The translations under genes were made by a program, and so were the position numbers. A DNA stretch of 5,051 bases from Candidatus Omnitrophota bacterium (GTDB taxonomy: Bacteria; Omnitrophota; Gorgyraeia; Duberdicusellales; Duberdicusellaceae). The DNA lies in contig WFRI01000010.1 in the NCBI GenBank assembly GCA_015486615.1, forward strand, positions 1 through 5,051, read 5' to 3'. The first letter of the stretch is position 1, and each line of letters starts with the position of its first letter. Below are positions 1-5,051 of this stretch, piece after piece. The notes beneath the pieces were generated by a model, which worked only from the letters and a program-made list of their open reading frames with translations, searched no databases and had not been told where the DNA came from.

Positions 1-70
1 TAAATGCAAAAGATTAGGCTACTGCCCGGAAGGAGACAAAGGATGCGGCCTCTACCCGCCCCGTCACTAA
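1..70 (+). pseudogene. Inverted duplicate of the thyX 3' end
   Basis: Read on the plus strand from base 2, this stretch encodes the last 22 residues of ThyX (AAA at 2-4 through CAC at 65-67) and the TAA stop at 68-70. It is identical at every base to 387-456 in reverse complement. It includes the cysteine-rich tail with Cys at codons 5-7, 23-25 and 44-46. The window begins here, so it cannot be seen whether more of a second thyX copy lies to the left. The complete lack of divergence, even at third codon positions, favours either a very recent inverted duplication or an assembly fold-back of the same locus. It should not be counted as a second functional gene without read support. Confidence 0.75.
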
Positions 71-86
71 AATAGCACTAAAATAG
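65..86. repeat. 11-bp tandem repeat, left-arm copy
   Basis: CACTAAAATAG occurs twice back to back, at 65-75 and 76-86. The first unit contains the last His codon and TAA stop of the duplicated thyX tail. The mirror copy on the right arm is at 371-392. Confidence 0.9.
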
Positions 87-107
87 GGACAGCGGCTATT
101 TTTCTTA

Positions 108-143
108 ACGTCTAACATTCAATCTTGGACGTTGGACATTCAA
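108..143. repeat. Pair of 15-bp direct repeats inside the left arm
   Basis: ACGTCTAACATTCAA at 108-122 and ACGTTGGACATTCAA at 129-143 match at 12 of 15 positions with a 21-bp period. The mirror copies lie at 335-349 and 314-328. Three of the four arm mismatches fall in this segment, in and beside the second unit, so it is the most diverged part of the palindrome. It looks like non-coding repeat sequence and I see no function. Confidence 0.6.
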
Positions 144-210
144 GCAATAGCGGCACAGGGTCCGGCTCAACGCAAGGCAATGTCGGGATTGAGTCTTTTT
201 TACCGGCACC

Positions 211-246
211 CACCTCGGGGGTGGAAAGAGTTCCACCCCCGAGGTG
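211..246. repeat. Central GC-rich hairpin with CACCTCGGGGGTG core
   Basis: CACCTCGGGGGTGGAA at 211-226 pairs perfectly with 231-246 around loop AGAG, forming the centre of the long palindrome. The 13-bp core CACCTCGGGGGTG (211-223) and its complement (234-246) recur as the stem of the hairpin at 3366-3403, where the loop-proximal bases differ. This marks it as a copy of a dispersed hairpin repeat. It lies about 140 nt downstream of the thyX stop in the direction of transcription and has no T-run after it, so a classical intrinsic terminator role is not supported. Confidence 0.85.
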
Positions 247-354
247 GGTGCCGGTAAGAAAGACTCAATCCCGACATTGCCTTGCGTTGAGCCGGACCCT
301 GTGCCGCTATTGCTTGAATGTCCAACATCCAACGTTGAATGTTAGACGTTAAGA

Positions 355-377
355 AAAATAGCCGCTGTCCCTATTTT
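355..377 (-). terminator. Small stem-loop after thyX, weak terminator or REP-like unit
   Basis: In the thyX transcript direction, AAAATAG (377-371) pairs with CTATTTT (361-355) around the 9-nt loop GGACAGCGG, followed by one more T. It starts 9 nt past the thyX stop. The stem has only one GC pair, so termination would be weak. The pattern of AAAATAG, a GGGACAG-like loop and CTATTTT resembles short repetitive palindromes that I recall from several uncultured and deltaproteobacterial lineages. That resemblance comes from memory and was not searched. The mirror copy is at 80-102. Confidence 0.35.
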
Positions 378-392
378 AGTGCTATTTTAGTG
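371..392. repeat. 11-bp tandem repeat spanning the thyX stop
   Basis: On the minus strand CACTAAAATAG occurs twice in a row. The gene-proximal unit (392-382) includes the final His codon CAC and the TAA stop of thyX, and the second unit (381-371) follows directly. The second unit would supply another His-stop, so the duplication leaves the protein unchanged. Confidence 0.9.
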
Positions 393-1094
393 ACGGGGCG
401 GGTAGAGGCCGCATCCTTTGTCTCCTTCCGGGCAGTAGCCTAATCTTTTGCATTTAGGCCCGGCGGATTTGAATATTTCCGGCAGGGTTTTGCGGCAGAT
501 TTTAAGCATTTTGCCAGCGACTGCTCTTATCTCCCACTGCGCCCTTAAACACAGCCTTTCTTCAAAAAAATGCAGAAGTTCGCGCACATTCATAGTAACC
601 ACTATTTTTGTTTCTACTGCCTGGGGCAGGATAAACCGTAAATCCTGGTTAATAGACTCTTTGTCTAAAGAGCCGCTTTTCTCAAATTCCCCTTTAAAGG
701 CTTTATAGGAACGCTGGATACATTCCATAATCCCGATAAATTTCTTTTTTAACCCCGGCTTTTTTTTTATGGAAGGCGGAATAATATACTTAAAATCTTC
801 CATATCCACATATCTCTGGCTTTGCTGGGAATAAGAAGCTATTCTGTGCCGGACTAACTGATGTGAGCAGGTGCGGGATATACCGGATACAGCAAATGTA
901 AAACTCACATGCTCTAAAGGGCTTAAGTGCCCCCGGGCAGATAAATGTTCAATGAATTGTTTTATCTTTGAAGGTTTTACTTTGCCGGAAGAAGAGAATA
1001 TGACTTTAGCGTCTTTTTTGGAATAGCATTGTTTTGCCGCAGAATAAATTACCCGCAAAGGATCTTTGGTAAAAGCCAAAAGTTCAACGTCCAT
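387..1094 (-). CDS. thyX: Flavin-dependent thymidylate synthase ThyX
   Basis: ThyX makes dTMP from dUMP in the cytoplasm, using methylene-tetrahydrofolate as carbon donor and FAD/NAD(P)H as reductant, and releases tetrahydrofolate. The 235-residue length is normal for the family. The signature RHRxxSxxxxSxRY is present as RHRIASYSQQSQRY (residues 82-95). It is preceded by the conserved GHLSPLEH segment (55-62) and followed by the nucleotide-binding region LPQAVETKIVVTMNVREL (156-173) and AQWEIR (185-190). A cysteine-bearing tail (Cys215, Cys221, Cys228) ends the protein. This kind of tail occurs in some ThyX subgroups and I assign it no proven role. The ATG lies inside the end of metE with an 11-bp overlap (1084-1094) and lacks a strong ribosome-binding site, which suggests translational coupling. 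The last 22 codons and the stop lie in the right arm of the long palindrome and are repeated inverted at 1-70. Confidence 0.97.
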   Translation of the reverse strand: MDVELLAFTKDPLRVIYSAAKQCYSKKDAKVIFSSSGKVKPSKIKQFIEHLSARGHLSPLEHVSFTFAVSGISRTCSHQLVRHRIASYSQQSQRYVDMEDFKYIIPPSIKKKPGLKKKFIGIMECIQRSYKAFKGEFEKSGSLDKESINQDLRFILPQAVETKIVVTMNVRELLHFFEERLCLRAQWEIRAVAGKMLKICRKTLPEIFKSAGPKCKRLGYCPEGDKGCGLYPPRH

Positions 1095-3276
1095 ATCTTG
1101 TCCGCAGAGTTTTGGCTAAATCCACAATTTTACGCAGAGATATTATTACTTCTTCCCAGCCCCGGGTTTTAAGCCCGCAGTCAGGGTTTACCCAGACTTT
1201 ATCTTTGCCAAAAATCCTGACAGATTTTTTCATAATCTCGCGCATAACTTCTTCTTCCGCAGGATATTTTGAATGAATATCCCATACGCCCGGGCCTATC
1301 TGTCTGGAAAATTTAACTTTCTTAAATGCCGCTGTAATCCCTCCCCGGCTGCGGGAGGCTTCAATGGTTATTACATCAAAATTCATTTTCATTATCCAGA
1401 AAATTATGTCTGAGAATTCTGAATAGCACATATGAGTATGCACCTGTATCTTATCCGGCAGTTTGGCCGTCAGGTTAAACGCTCTCACAGCCCAACTGAA
1501 ATAACTTTTGCGTTTTTTTTCTTTCAAAGGCATACGTTCTTTTATAGCCGGTTCGTCAATCTGGATTATTTTTATGCCTTTTTTAACTAAATCTCTGGCT
1601 TCCTGGTTTAAAGCACCCGCAAGTTCAAAGGCAACTTTAGAATCCTCGTTCCGGCGCAGATTATAACTCCATGCCAAAATAGTTACCGGCCCGGTAAAAA
1701 TGCCTTTTACCGGCCTGGAGGTCAAAGACTGGGCGTAAAGGATTTCTTTTAAAGTAAGCGGCTTCTTTCTCTTAATAGGCCCTATTATAATCGGCGGCCG
1801 GTAAACCCTGCTCCCATAAGAGATAACCCATCCCCTGTCCGTGGTAATTATGCCGCCCAATTTCTGGGCAAAAAATTCAACCATATCTGAACGCTCAAAC
1901 TCCCCGTGCACAAAGACGTCTAAGCCCATTTTCTCCTGAAGTTCTATCAGGGAAGATATTTTCTTCTCAATGAATTTATTGTAAACCGCCGCGGGAATTT
2001 TGTTCTTACGGAATTTAAGACGCATCTGCCGTAATTCTTTATCCTGAGGGAAACTGCCAATAGTCGTTGAAGGGAATAAAGGAAGGCCTAAAAATTTATC
2101 CTGCAGTTTCCTCCTTTTGGTAAAATAGTCCTCCCTAAGCGACAAAGTGTTGAATGTTTTGTTGTCTGAAGACAAACTTTGCCTTTGTTTTTTTGCCGTC
2201 CCGGCCCATTTCCCTGCTTCTTTTGCCCGCCGGCCGCTTAAAACGTCTTTTAACAGAGAAAGTTCGTAAAGTTTCTCGGCGGCAAAACTTAAATATTTTT
2301 TCTTGGCCGGTGTTAATGATTTTTCGTTATCTAATGTCACTGGTATATGAAACAAAGGCATTGCGTTGGATATATAGATATTTTCCCTGCTTAAGCCTTT
2401 TACAGACTCCAGTCTCTTTAAAAAATCAACCCTTTCCAATATATCGGCACGGTCCGGTATCCTGCCATTGATTATTCCAGCCACCAAAATTTTATCTTTA
2501 GGGAAACCTGTCTTCTGCAAAGTTTTCAAGTTTTGGCTGTCAGACACAAAATCCAGACCTATGGCTGCTGACGGCAGGGAAAACAAATCTTTCAGCCAGC
2601 TTACGCTTTCATAATAAGTAAAAAGGTAAATATTTTGTTTGAAAGGCAGAAAGTATTTTTTATAAACCTTGGTTATTAAATTTATTTCGCTTTTAGTCAA
2701 ATCCAAAACAAAAGCCGGCTCGTCTATATGGAAAAACTTAACCCCTTGCTTTTTTAACCGGCCAAAAGCATTTTTATACTGCCGGCAAAGGCTGTCCAGC
2801 AAAGAATTAAACCCGCCTTTTACACGGGATAATTTAAGAAAAGTAAACGGCCCGATAAAATATGCGGGATTGTTTCCTGAAAGGTTTTTTTTATATTCTA
2901 AAAGTTTATTATAGGCAAGATTGAATTTGAACCCTTTAGGAATGACCGGCACTAAATAATGGTAGTTTGTGCCGAAAAATTTCATCATCTCTAAAGCATT
3001 CCTGCCGCGGGCATACTCAAAATACTCCTGCAAATTCTCAAAAGGGCAGACTCCAAACATAACCGCGGTATCTAAAATATTGTCATATAAAGTCATCTCT
3101 CCGGAAGGAAAGATATCAACAAACTGTTTATAAAAATTCTGCCTCTGCTGGTCAATGCCTGAAACTGCTTCTTTTAAACCCTTCTCAGAAATATTCCCCT
3201 GCCAGAAATCTTCTAAACTTTTTTTGTATTCCCTGTTTTTTCCCAAACGGGGAAATCCATAAGCATAAGTTTTCAT
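1084..3276 (-). CDS. metE: Cobalamin-independent methionine synthase MetE
   Basis: MetE transfers methyl from 5-methyltetrahydropteroyl-triglutamate to homocysteine, making methionine without B12. The 730-residue protein is close to the usual ~750. The N-terminal half opens with YGFPRLGKNREYKK (6-19) and carries HIDEPAFVLDL (183-193). The catalytic half begins near LPLFPSTTIGSFPQ (398-411) and shows VHGEFERSDMVEFF (456-469), GWVISYGSR (482-490), FTGPVTILAWS (527-537), IQIDEPA (571-577), HTHMCYSEF (613-621) and DIHS (666-669). All four zinc ligands of the E. coli enzyme have counterparts: His615, Cys617, Glu639 and Cys700, with identical spacing. The start chosen is ATG at 3276 rather than the upstream TTG at 3309, because it has a good AAGGAG site and matches the family N-terminus. 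It is followed directly by thyX with an 11-bp overlap. I see no SAM or cobalamin riboswitch in the short leader. Confidence 0.98.
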   Translation of the reverse strand: MKTYAYGFPRLGKNREYKKSLEDFWQGNISEKGLKEAVSGIDQQRQNFYKQFVDIFPSGEMTLYDNILDTAVMFGVCPFENLQEYFEYARGRNALEMMKFFGTNYHYLVPVIPKGFKFNLAYNKLLEYKKNLSGNNPAYFIGPFTFLKLSRVKGGFNSLLDSLCRQYKNAFGRLKKQGVKFFHIDEPAFVLDLTKSEINLITKVYKKYFLPFKQNIYLFTYYESVSWLKDLFSLPSAAIGLDFVSDSQNLKTLQKTGFPKDKILVAGIINGRIPDRADILERVDFLKRLESVKGLSRENIYISNAMPLFHIPVTLDNEKSLTPAKKKYLSFAAEKLYELSLLKDVLSGRRAKEAGKWAGTAKKQRQSLSSDNKTFNTLSLREDYFTKRRKLQDKFLGLPLFPSTTIGSFPQDKELRQMRLKFRKNKIPAAVYNKFIEKKISSLIELQEKMGLDVFVHGEFERSDMVEFFAQKLGGIITTDRGWVISYGSRVYRPPIIIGPIKRKKPLTLKEILYAQSLTSRPVKGIFTGPVTILAWSYNLRRNEDSKVAFELAGALNQEARDLVKKGIKIIQIDEPAIKERMPLKEKKRKSYFSWAVRAFNLTAKLPDKIQVHTHMCYSEFSDIIFWIMKMNFDVITIEASRSRGGITAAFKKVKFSRQIGPGVWDIHSKYPAEEEVMREIMKKSVRIFGKDKVWVNPDCGLKTRGWEEVIISLRKIVDLAKTLRTRYGR

Positions 3277-3365
3277 TGGAAAATTCTCCTTTCTTAATAA
3301 CCGCCGCAAAACTGCCGTGAAAAATGTGTTCTAAATCTTCCTCTCAACCTAAACTTACCACCATC
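3277..3365 (-). other. metE leader region, no clear promoter or riboswitch
   Basis: These 89 bp between the GC-rich hairpin and the metE start should hold the metE-thyX promoter if the upstream terminator works. On the minus strand a TTGAGA hexamer occurs near 3344-3339, but no good -10 box lies at the usual spacing. TATTAA close to the ribosome-binding site is too near the start codon to be convincing. The leader is too short for a SAM or cobalamin riboswitch plus an expression platform, and no such fold is visible. Confidence 0.4.
3286..3291 (-). promoter_or_regulatory. Shine-Dalgarno site fixing the metE start
   Basis: AAGGAG on the minus strand is 9 nt upstream of the ATG at 3276-3274. 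It lies between that ATG and the upstream in-frame TTG (3309), so it supports the shorter protein. It is the clearest ribosome-binding site in the window. Confidence 0.85.
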
Positions 3366-3403
3366 CACCTCGGGGGTGTAATTTTTTTTACACCCCCGAG
3401 GTG
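3366..3403. repeat. GC-rich intergenic hairpin, second copy of CACCTCGGGGGTG element
   Basis: CACCTCGGGGGTGTAA (3366-3381) pairs perfectly over 16 bp with 3388-3403 around a six-T loop (3382-3387, plus strand). The outer 13 bp of the stem are identical to the centre of the long palindrome (211-223 and 234-246), and the match extends one base outward on the left side (CCACCTCGGGGGTG). It abuts the terminator-like stem at 3404-3429 and lies between ybeY and metE, downstream of ybeY. It has no T-run after it on the minus strand. It could protect the ybeY transcript 3' end or insulate metE, or it may simply be a repeat element. Confidence 0.85.
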
Positions 3404-3429
3404 TAAAAAAACGCGGTAGCGTTTTTTTA
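3404..3429 (-). terminator. Intrinsic terminator-like stem-loop after ybeY
   Basis: On the minus strand TAAAAAAACGC (3429-3419) pairs with GCGTTTTTTTA (3414-3404) around a 4-nt loop TACC. This gives an A-tract, a short GC core and a run of seven Ts, which is the layout of a bidirectional factor-independent terminator. It begins 44 nt after the ybeY stop and would end the pgpH-ybeY transcript, so metE-thyX would need its own promoter. Only three GC pairs hold the stem, so its strength is uncertain. An alternative pairing of AGCGTT (3434-3429) with AACGCT (3422-3417) is also possible. Confidence 0.7.
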
Positions 3430-3473
3430 ACGCTAGCAACAGTATTATTAAAATAACAGAAAGCCTTTATTTG

Positions 3474-3908
3474 TCAAACTATTTTGAGGCTTTTGGCTTT
3501 TTCTAAAATAGCCTGCTGGGCCTGTTCCATTATACTGCGCTGTCTCTGAGAACCGTCTCTATAACCAAGAAGATGCAATATTCCATGAATAATGCACAAG
3601 GCCAATTCCTGTTCAAACCTGACCTTATAAAACAAAGCATTAGATTTAACTTGATCCAAAGAAATTATCACCTCGCCTAAAATATCAACCGGGCCGATAT
3701 CATCCTTTAAAGGAAACGCTATAACATCTGTAGGTTCGTTCCTGCCAAAATACTTCCGGTTTAATTTCTGAATAAATTTATTGCCGCACAGCACGACCGA
3801 TAATCCGGGACTATTTATCTTTCGGCAGGCAAAGACAAATTTAATCAGCCGTATCAGCCTCGCTTTGTTTATTTTGGTTTTCTTTAAACTGCTGGTTATT
3901 GCTATCAT
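3474..3908 (-). CDS. ybeY: Endoribonuclease YbeY, 16S rRNA maturation factor
   Basis: YbeY is a zinc-dependent single-strand RNase involved in 16S rRNA 3'-end maturation and ribosome quality control. The 144-residue length is typical. Family marks in order are SVVLCGNKFIQKLN (37-50), GRNEPTDVIAFPL (55-67), LGEVIIS (77-83) and the metal site HGILHLLGYRD (108-118). The usual motif is HGxLHLxGYDH. Here His108 and His112 are kept but the third ligand is Asp118. As I recall, the same H-H-D arrangement occurs in Bacteroidetes YbeY proteins, so the enzyme need not be inactive. The first 22 codons overlap the end of pgpH in another frame (3841-3908, 68 bp). The overlap is probably real because the residues before SVVLCG match the normal N-terminal length and no later ATG exists before the conserved core. 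The ribosome-binding site is weak (AAAGAAG), consistent with coupling to pgpH. Confidence 0.95.
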   Translation of the reverse strand: MIAITSSLKKTKINKARLIRLIKFVFACRKINSPGLSVVLCGNKFIQKLNRKYFGRNEPTDVIAFPLKDDIGPVDILGEVIISLDQVKSNALFYKVRFEQELALCIIHGILHLLGYRDGSQRQRSIMEQAQQAILEKAKSLKIV

Positions 3909-5051
3909 CGTCTTCTTTAGGATATTCTATCCGGGTATGAAACATAGCATTGAGAATGCGTATAAATACTTTGGAAATTGTATCTAAATCTTTCATAGTA
4001 AGCCCGGATTCGCTAAGCTGGCCGTCCAAAAGTCTCTTATTTATACTGTCTTTTACCACCTCTTTAACCCTGGCCGGCGAAGGGTCCTCCAATGTGCGGG
4101 AACGCGCTTCTATAGTATCAGCCAAGTGCACAATAGCGGTTTCTTTAGACTTGGGCTTCGGCCCGGGATAACGGTAAGCGTCTTCAGATTCATTCTTCCC
4201 TAAGGCCCCCTTTCTCTGCTGTGCCATACGGTGAAAATAATACACTAAGGTAGTGCCGTGATGCTGCCGGATAAAATCTATAATTTTTCTGTTAAGCCTG
4301 TATTTTCTGGCTAAATCCACACCTTCTTTTATATGGCTAATAATAATCAATTTGCTCATAGAAGGATTAAGCTTTTTATGCTTGTCTCTCTGAGAGGCAA
4401 GCATCTGGTTCTCGGAAAAATATTCGGCTTTGCTGATTTTGCCTATATCGTGGTAATAAGCACCTACTCTGGCCAAAAGGGAATTAGCACCGATTTCTTC
4501 AGCGGCTGCCTCGGCTAAATTTGCCACAACTAAACTATGCTGGTATGTCCCCGGAGCATCCAAAATCATCTTCCGCAATATAGGATGGTTAAAGTCTGAA
4601 AGTTCCAGAAGGGAAATATTACTTATAACTCCAAATAACGCCTCAAATAAAGGAAGTATCCCGATTACAATAACTGCCGAAATAAAGCCGTTCAATAAAC
4701 TTGTCTTTAGAATATCAAAAACATTACTGCTGCAACAACTTCGGTTGATTAAGGCGCAACCCAAAAGAAACTCAACAATCGCAGCAATAATGCCTGCTTT
4801 AATAACTGAAGAACGGTTCCTCACTTTCAGGCTGAAGAAGGAAGCAGTAAGGCCGGAAATAAACATAGTTATAAACCCGGGCATGCCCGCTTTATAAATA
4901 AAACAAACCAACAGGGAATTAAACAAACTGTAAATAAAAGAAACTTCTATGTCTTCAAAAAGAACGGTTATTAATATAGCCAACGCTATTACCGGCACTG
5001 AATATATACTCAAACCGGATTTTTGTGTAATTAACAGGGAAACTACTGACA
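3841..5051 (-). CDS. pgpH: 7TM-HD cyclic-di-AMP phosphodiesterase, PgpH/YqfF family (5' end missing)
   Basis: This is the C-terminal 402 residues of a membrane protein whose frame stays open to the right edge. A TTG at 5013 is in frame but is not a real start, since coding continues upstream. About five hydrophobic segments (roughly residues 15-135 counting from the codon at 5049) are the later part of the 7TM domain. Next come the family motif PLFEALFG (133-140), LLELSDFNHPILRK (147-160) and APGTYQHS (165-172), then the HD domain: His171, YYHDIGK with His200-Asp201, SHIKEG with His239, QHHGT with His263-His264, RYPGPKPKSKET (293-304) and LADT with Asp311. All expected metal ligands appear present. 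PgpH hydrolyses c-di-AMP to pApA at the inner membrane. After RIEYP the protein ends in a hydrophilic acidic/Gln/Asn-rich tail of about 25 residues, most of which overlaps the ybeY start. The missing N-terminus would hold an extracytoplasmic domain and the first helices. Confidence 0.95.
   Translation of the reverse strand, partial: SVVSLLITQKSGLSIYSVPVIALAILITVLFEDIEVSFIYSLFNSLLVCFIYKAGMPGFITMFISGLTASFFSLKVRNRSSVIKAGIIAAIVEFLLGCALINRSCCSSNVFDILKTSLLNGFISAVIVIGILPLFEALFGVISNISLLELSDFNHPILRKMILDAPGTYQHSLVVANLAEAAAEEIGANSLLARVGAYYHDIGKISKAEYFSENQMLASQRDKHKKLNPSMSKLIIISHIKEGVDLARKYRLNRKIIDFIRQHHGTTLVYYFHRMAQQRKGALGKNESEDAYRYPGPKPKSKETAIVHLADTIEARSRTLEDPSPARVKEVVKDSINKRLLDGQLSESGLTMKDLDTISKVFIRILNAMFHTRIEYPKEDDDSNNQQFKENQNKQSEADTAD

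Larger units (their letters stand above)
1..456. repeat. Long near-perfect inverted repeat (palindrome)
   Basis: Base 1 pairs with base 456 and base 226 with base 231, leaving a 4-nt loop AGAG at 227-230. I aligned the two 226-bp arms by eye and found no gaps and only four mismatched pairs: 123/334, 124/333, 130/327 and 199/258. The outer 122 bp on each side match perfectly. The right arm starts inside the thyX 3' end (387-456), so the left arm carries an inverted copy of that coding end. The stretch 71-386 has no gene. It holds this repeat with, from outside to inside on each side, an 11-bp tandem repeat, a small AT-rich stem, a pair of 15-bp direct repeats, a GC-rich unique segment and the central hairpin. 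Because symmetry runs exactly to the window edge, the outer part may be an assembly fold-back. The inner, mismatched part looks more like a real element. Confidence 0.96.

Noticed and set aside
105..352. Two mirrored 75-residue open frames, one per strand (105-332 minus, 125-352 plus), with nearly identical products
   Set aside because: They arise automatically because the palindrome presents the same sequence on both strands. Both begin with TTG, lack a ribosome-binding site and run through the loop of the inverted repeat.
1..456. CRISPR array or insertion-sequence ends
   Set aside because: There are no regularly spaced direct repeats with spacers, no transposase gene, and the inverted arms abut each other without an internal gene.
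448..708. Plus-strand open frame antisense to thyX
   Set aside because: It lies wholly over thyX, which has strong motifs. The product resembles no family I recognise.
2154..2914. Plus-strand open frames antisense to metE (2154-2471, 2669-2914)
   Set aside because: They are shadows of the well-supported metE gene and show no domain features.
3277..3309. Longer metE start at a TTG (3309) adding 11 residues
   Set aside because: The added residues do not match the family N-terminus, and the strong AAGGAG site sits downstream of this TTG and correctly spaced for the ATG at 3276.
3277..3473. SAM riboswitch or T-box upstream of metE
   Set aside because: Only about 90 nt separate the hairpin from the start, no characteristic multi-helix core is visible, and the strong hairpins there are simple terminator/repeat stems.
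3781..4518. Plus-strand open frames opposite ybeY/pgpH (3781-3987, 3950-4171, 4333-4518)
   Set aside because: They overlap conserved minus-strand coding sequence and have no ribosome-binding site or recognisable motif.
5011..5013. TTG at 5013 as the true start of the HD-domain protein
   Set aside because: The frame is open all the way to the window edge with plausible membrane-protein residues, and the family has a longer N-terminal region, so this is an internal codon of a truncated gene.

Overview
This is a compact bacterial segment of moderate-to-low GC (by eye). All real genes lie on the minus strand, so transcription runs from the right edge to the left. In order of transcription they are: the C-terminal part of a 7TM-HD cyclic-di-AMP phosphodiesterase (pgpH/yqfF family, cut by the window edge), ybeY (rRNA-maturation endoribonuclease), metE (cobalamin-independent methionine synthase) and thyX (flavin-dependent thymidylate synthase). 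The pgpH-ybeY pair belongs to the widely conserved phoH-pgpH-ybeY neighbourhood, so phoH would be expected just beyond the right edge. The lineage cannot be fixed from these genes. Their divergence, the codon use and the hairpin-rich intergenic repeats would fit an uncultured candidate phylum such as Omnitrophota, but that is a weak inference.

Layout: 3841-5051 pgpH (partial) overlaps 3474-3908 ybeY by 68 bp. Positions 3277-3473 are intergenic, with an intrinsic-terminator-like stem directly beside a strong GC-rich hairpin. metE (1084-3276) and thyX (387-1094) overlap by 11 bp and are probably translationally coupled. Positions 1-456 form an almost perfect palindrome with a 4-nt loop. Its right arm begins inside the 3' end of thyX, and its left arm carries a second, inverted copy of the last 22 codons and stop of thyX.

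Function: pgpH and ybeY are housekeeping signalling and RNA-processing genes. metE and thyX both draw on the folate one-carbon pool: MetE takes methyl from methyl-tetrahydrofolate, and ThyX takes methylene from methylene-tetrahydrofolate and returns tetrahydrofolate instead of dihydrofolate. Their coupling makes a small one-carbon operon.

The least ordinary part is the left edge. The long inverted repeat, and the sharing of its central core CACCTCGGGGGTG with the hairpin behind ybeY, point to a dispersed family of hairpin elements at gene 3' ends. The outer, perfectly matching arms, including the duplicated thyX tail, may be an assembly fold-back at a contig end rather than real DNA. I found no convincing new defence, mobile or RNA system.
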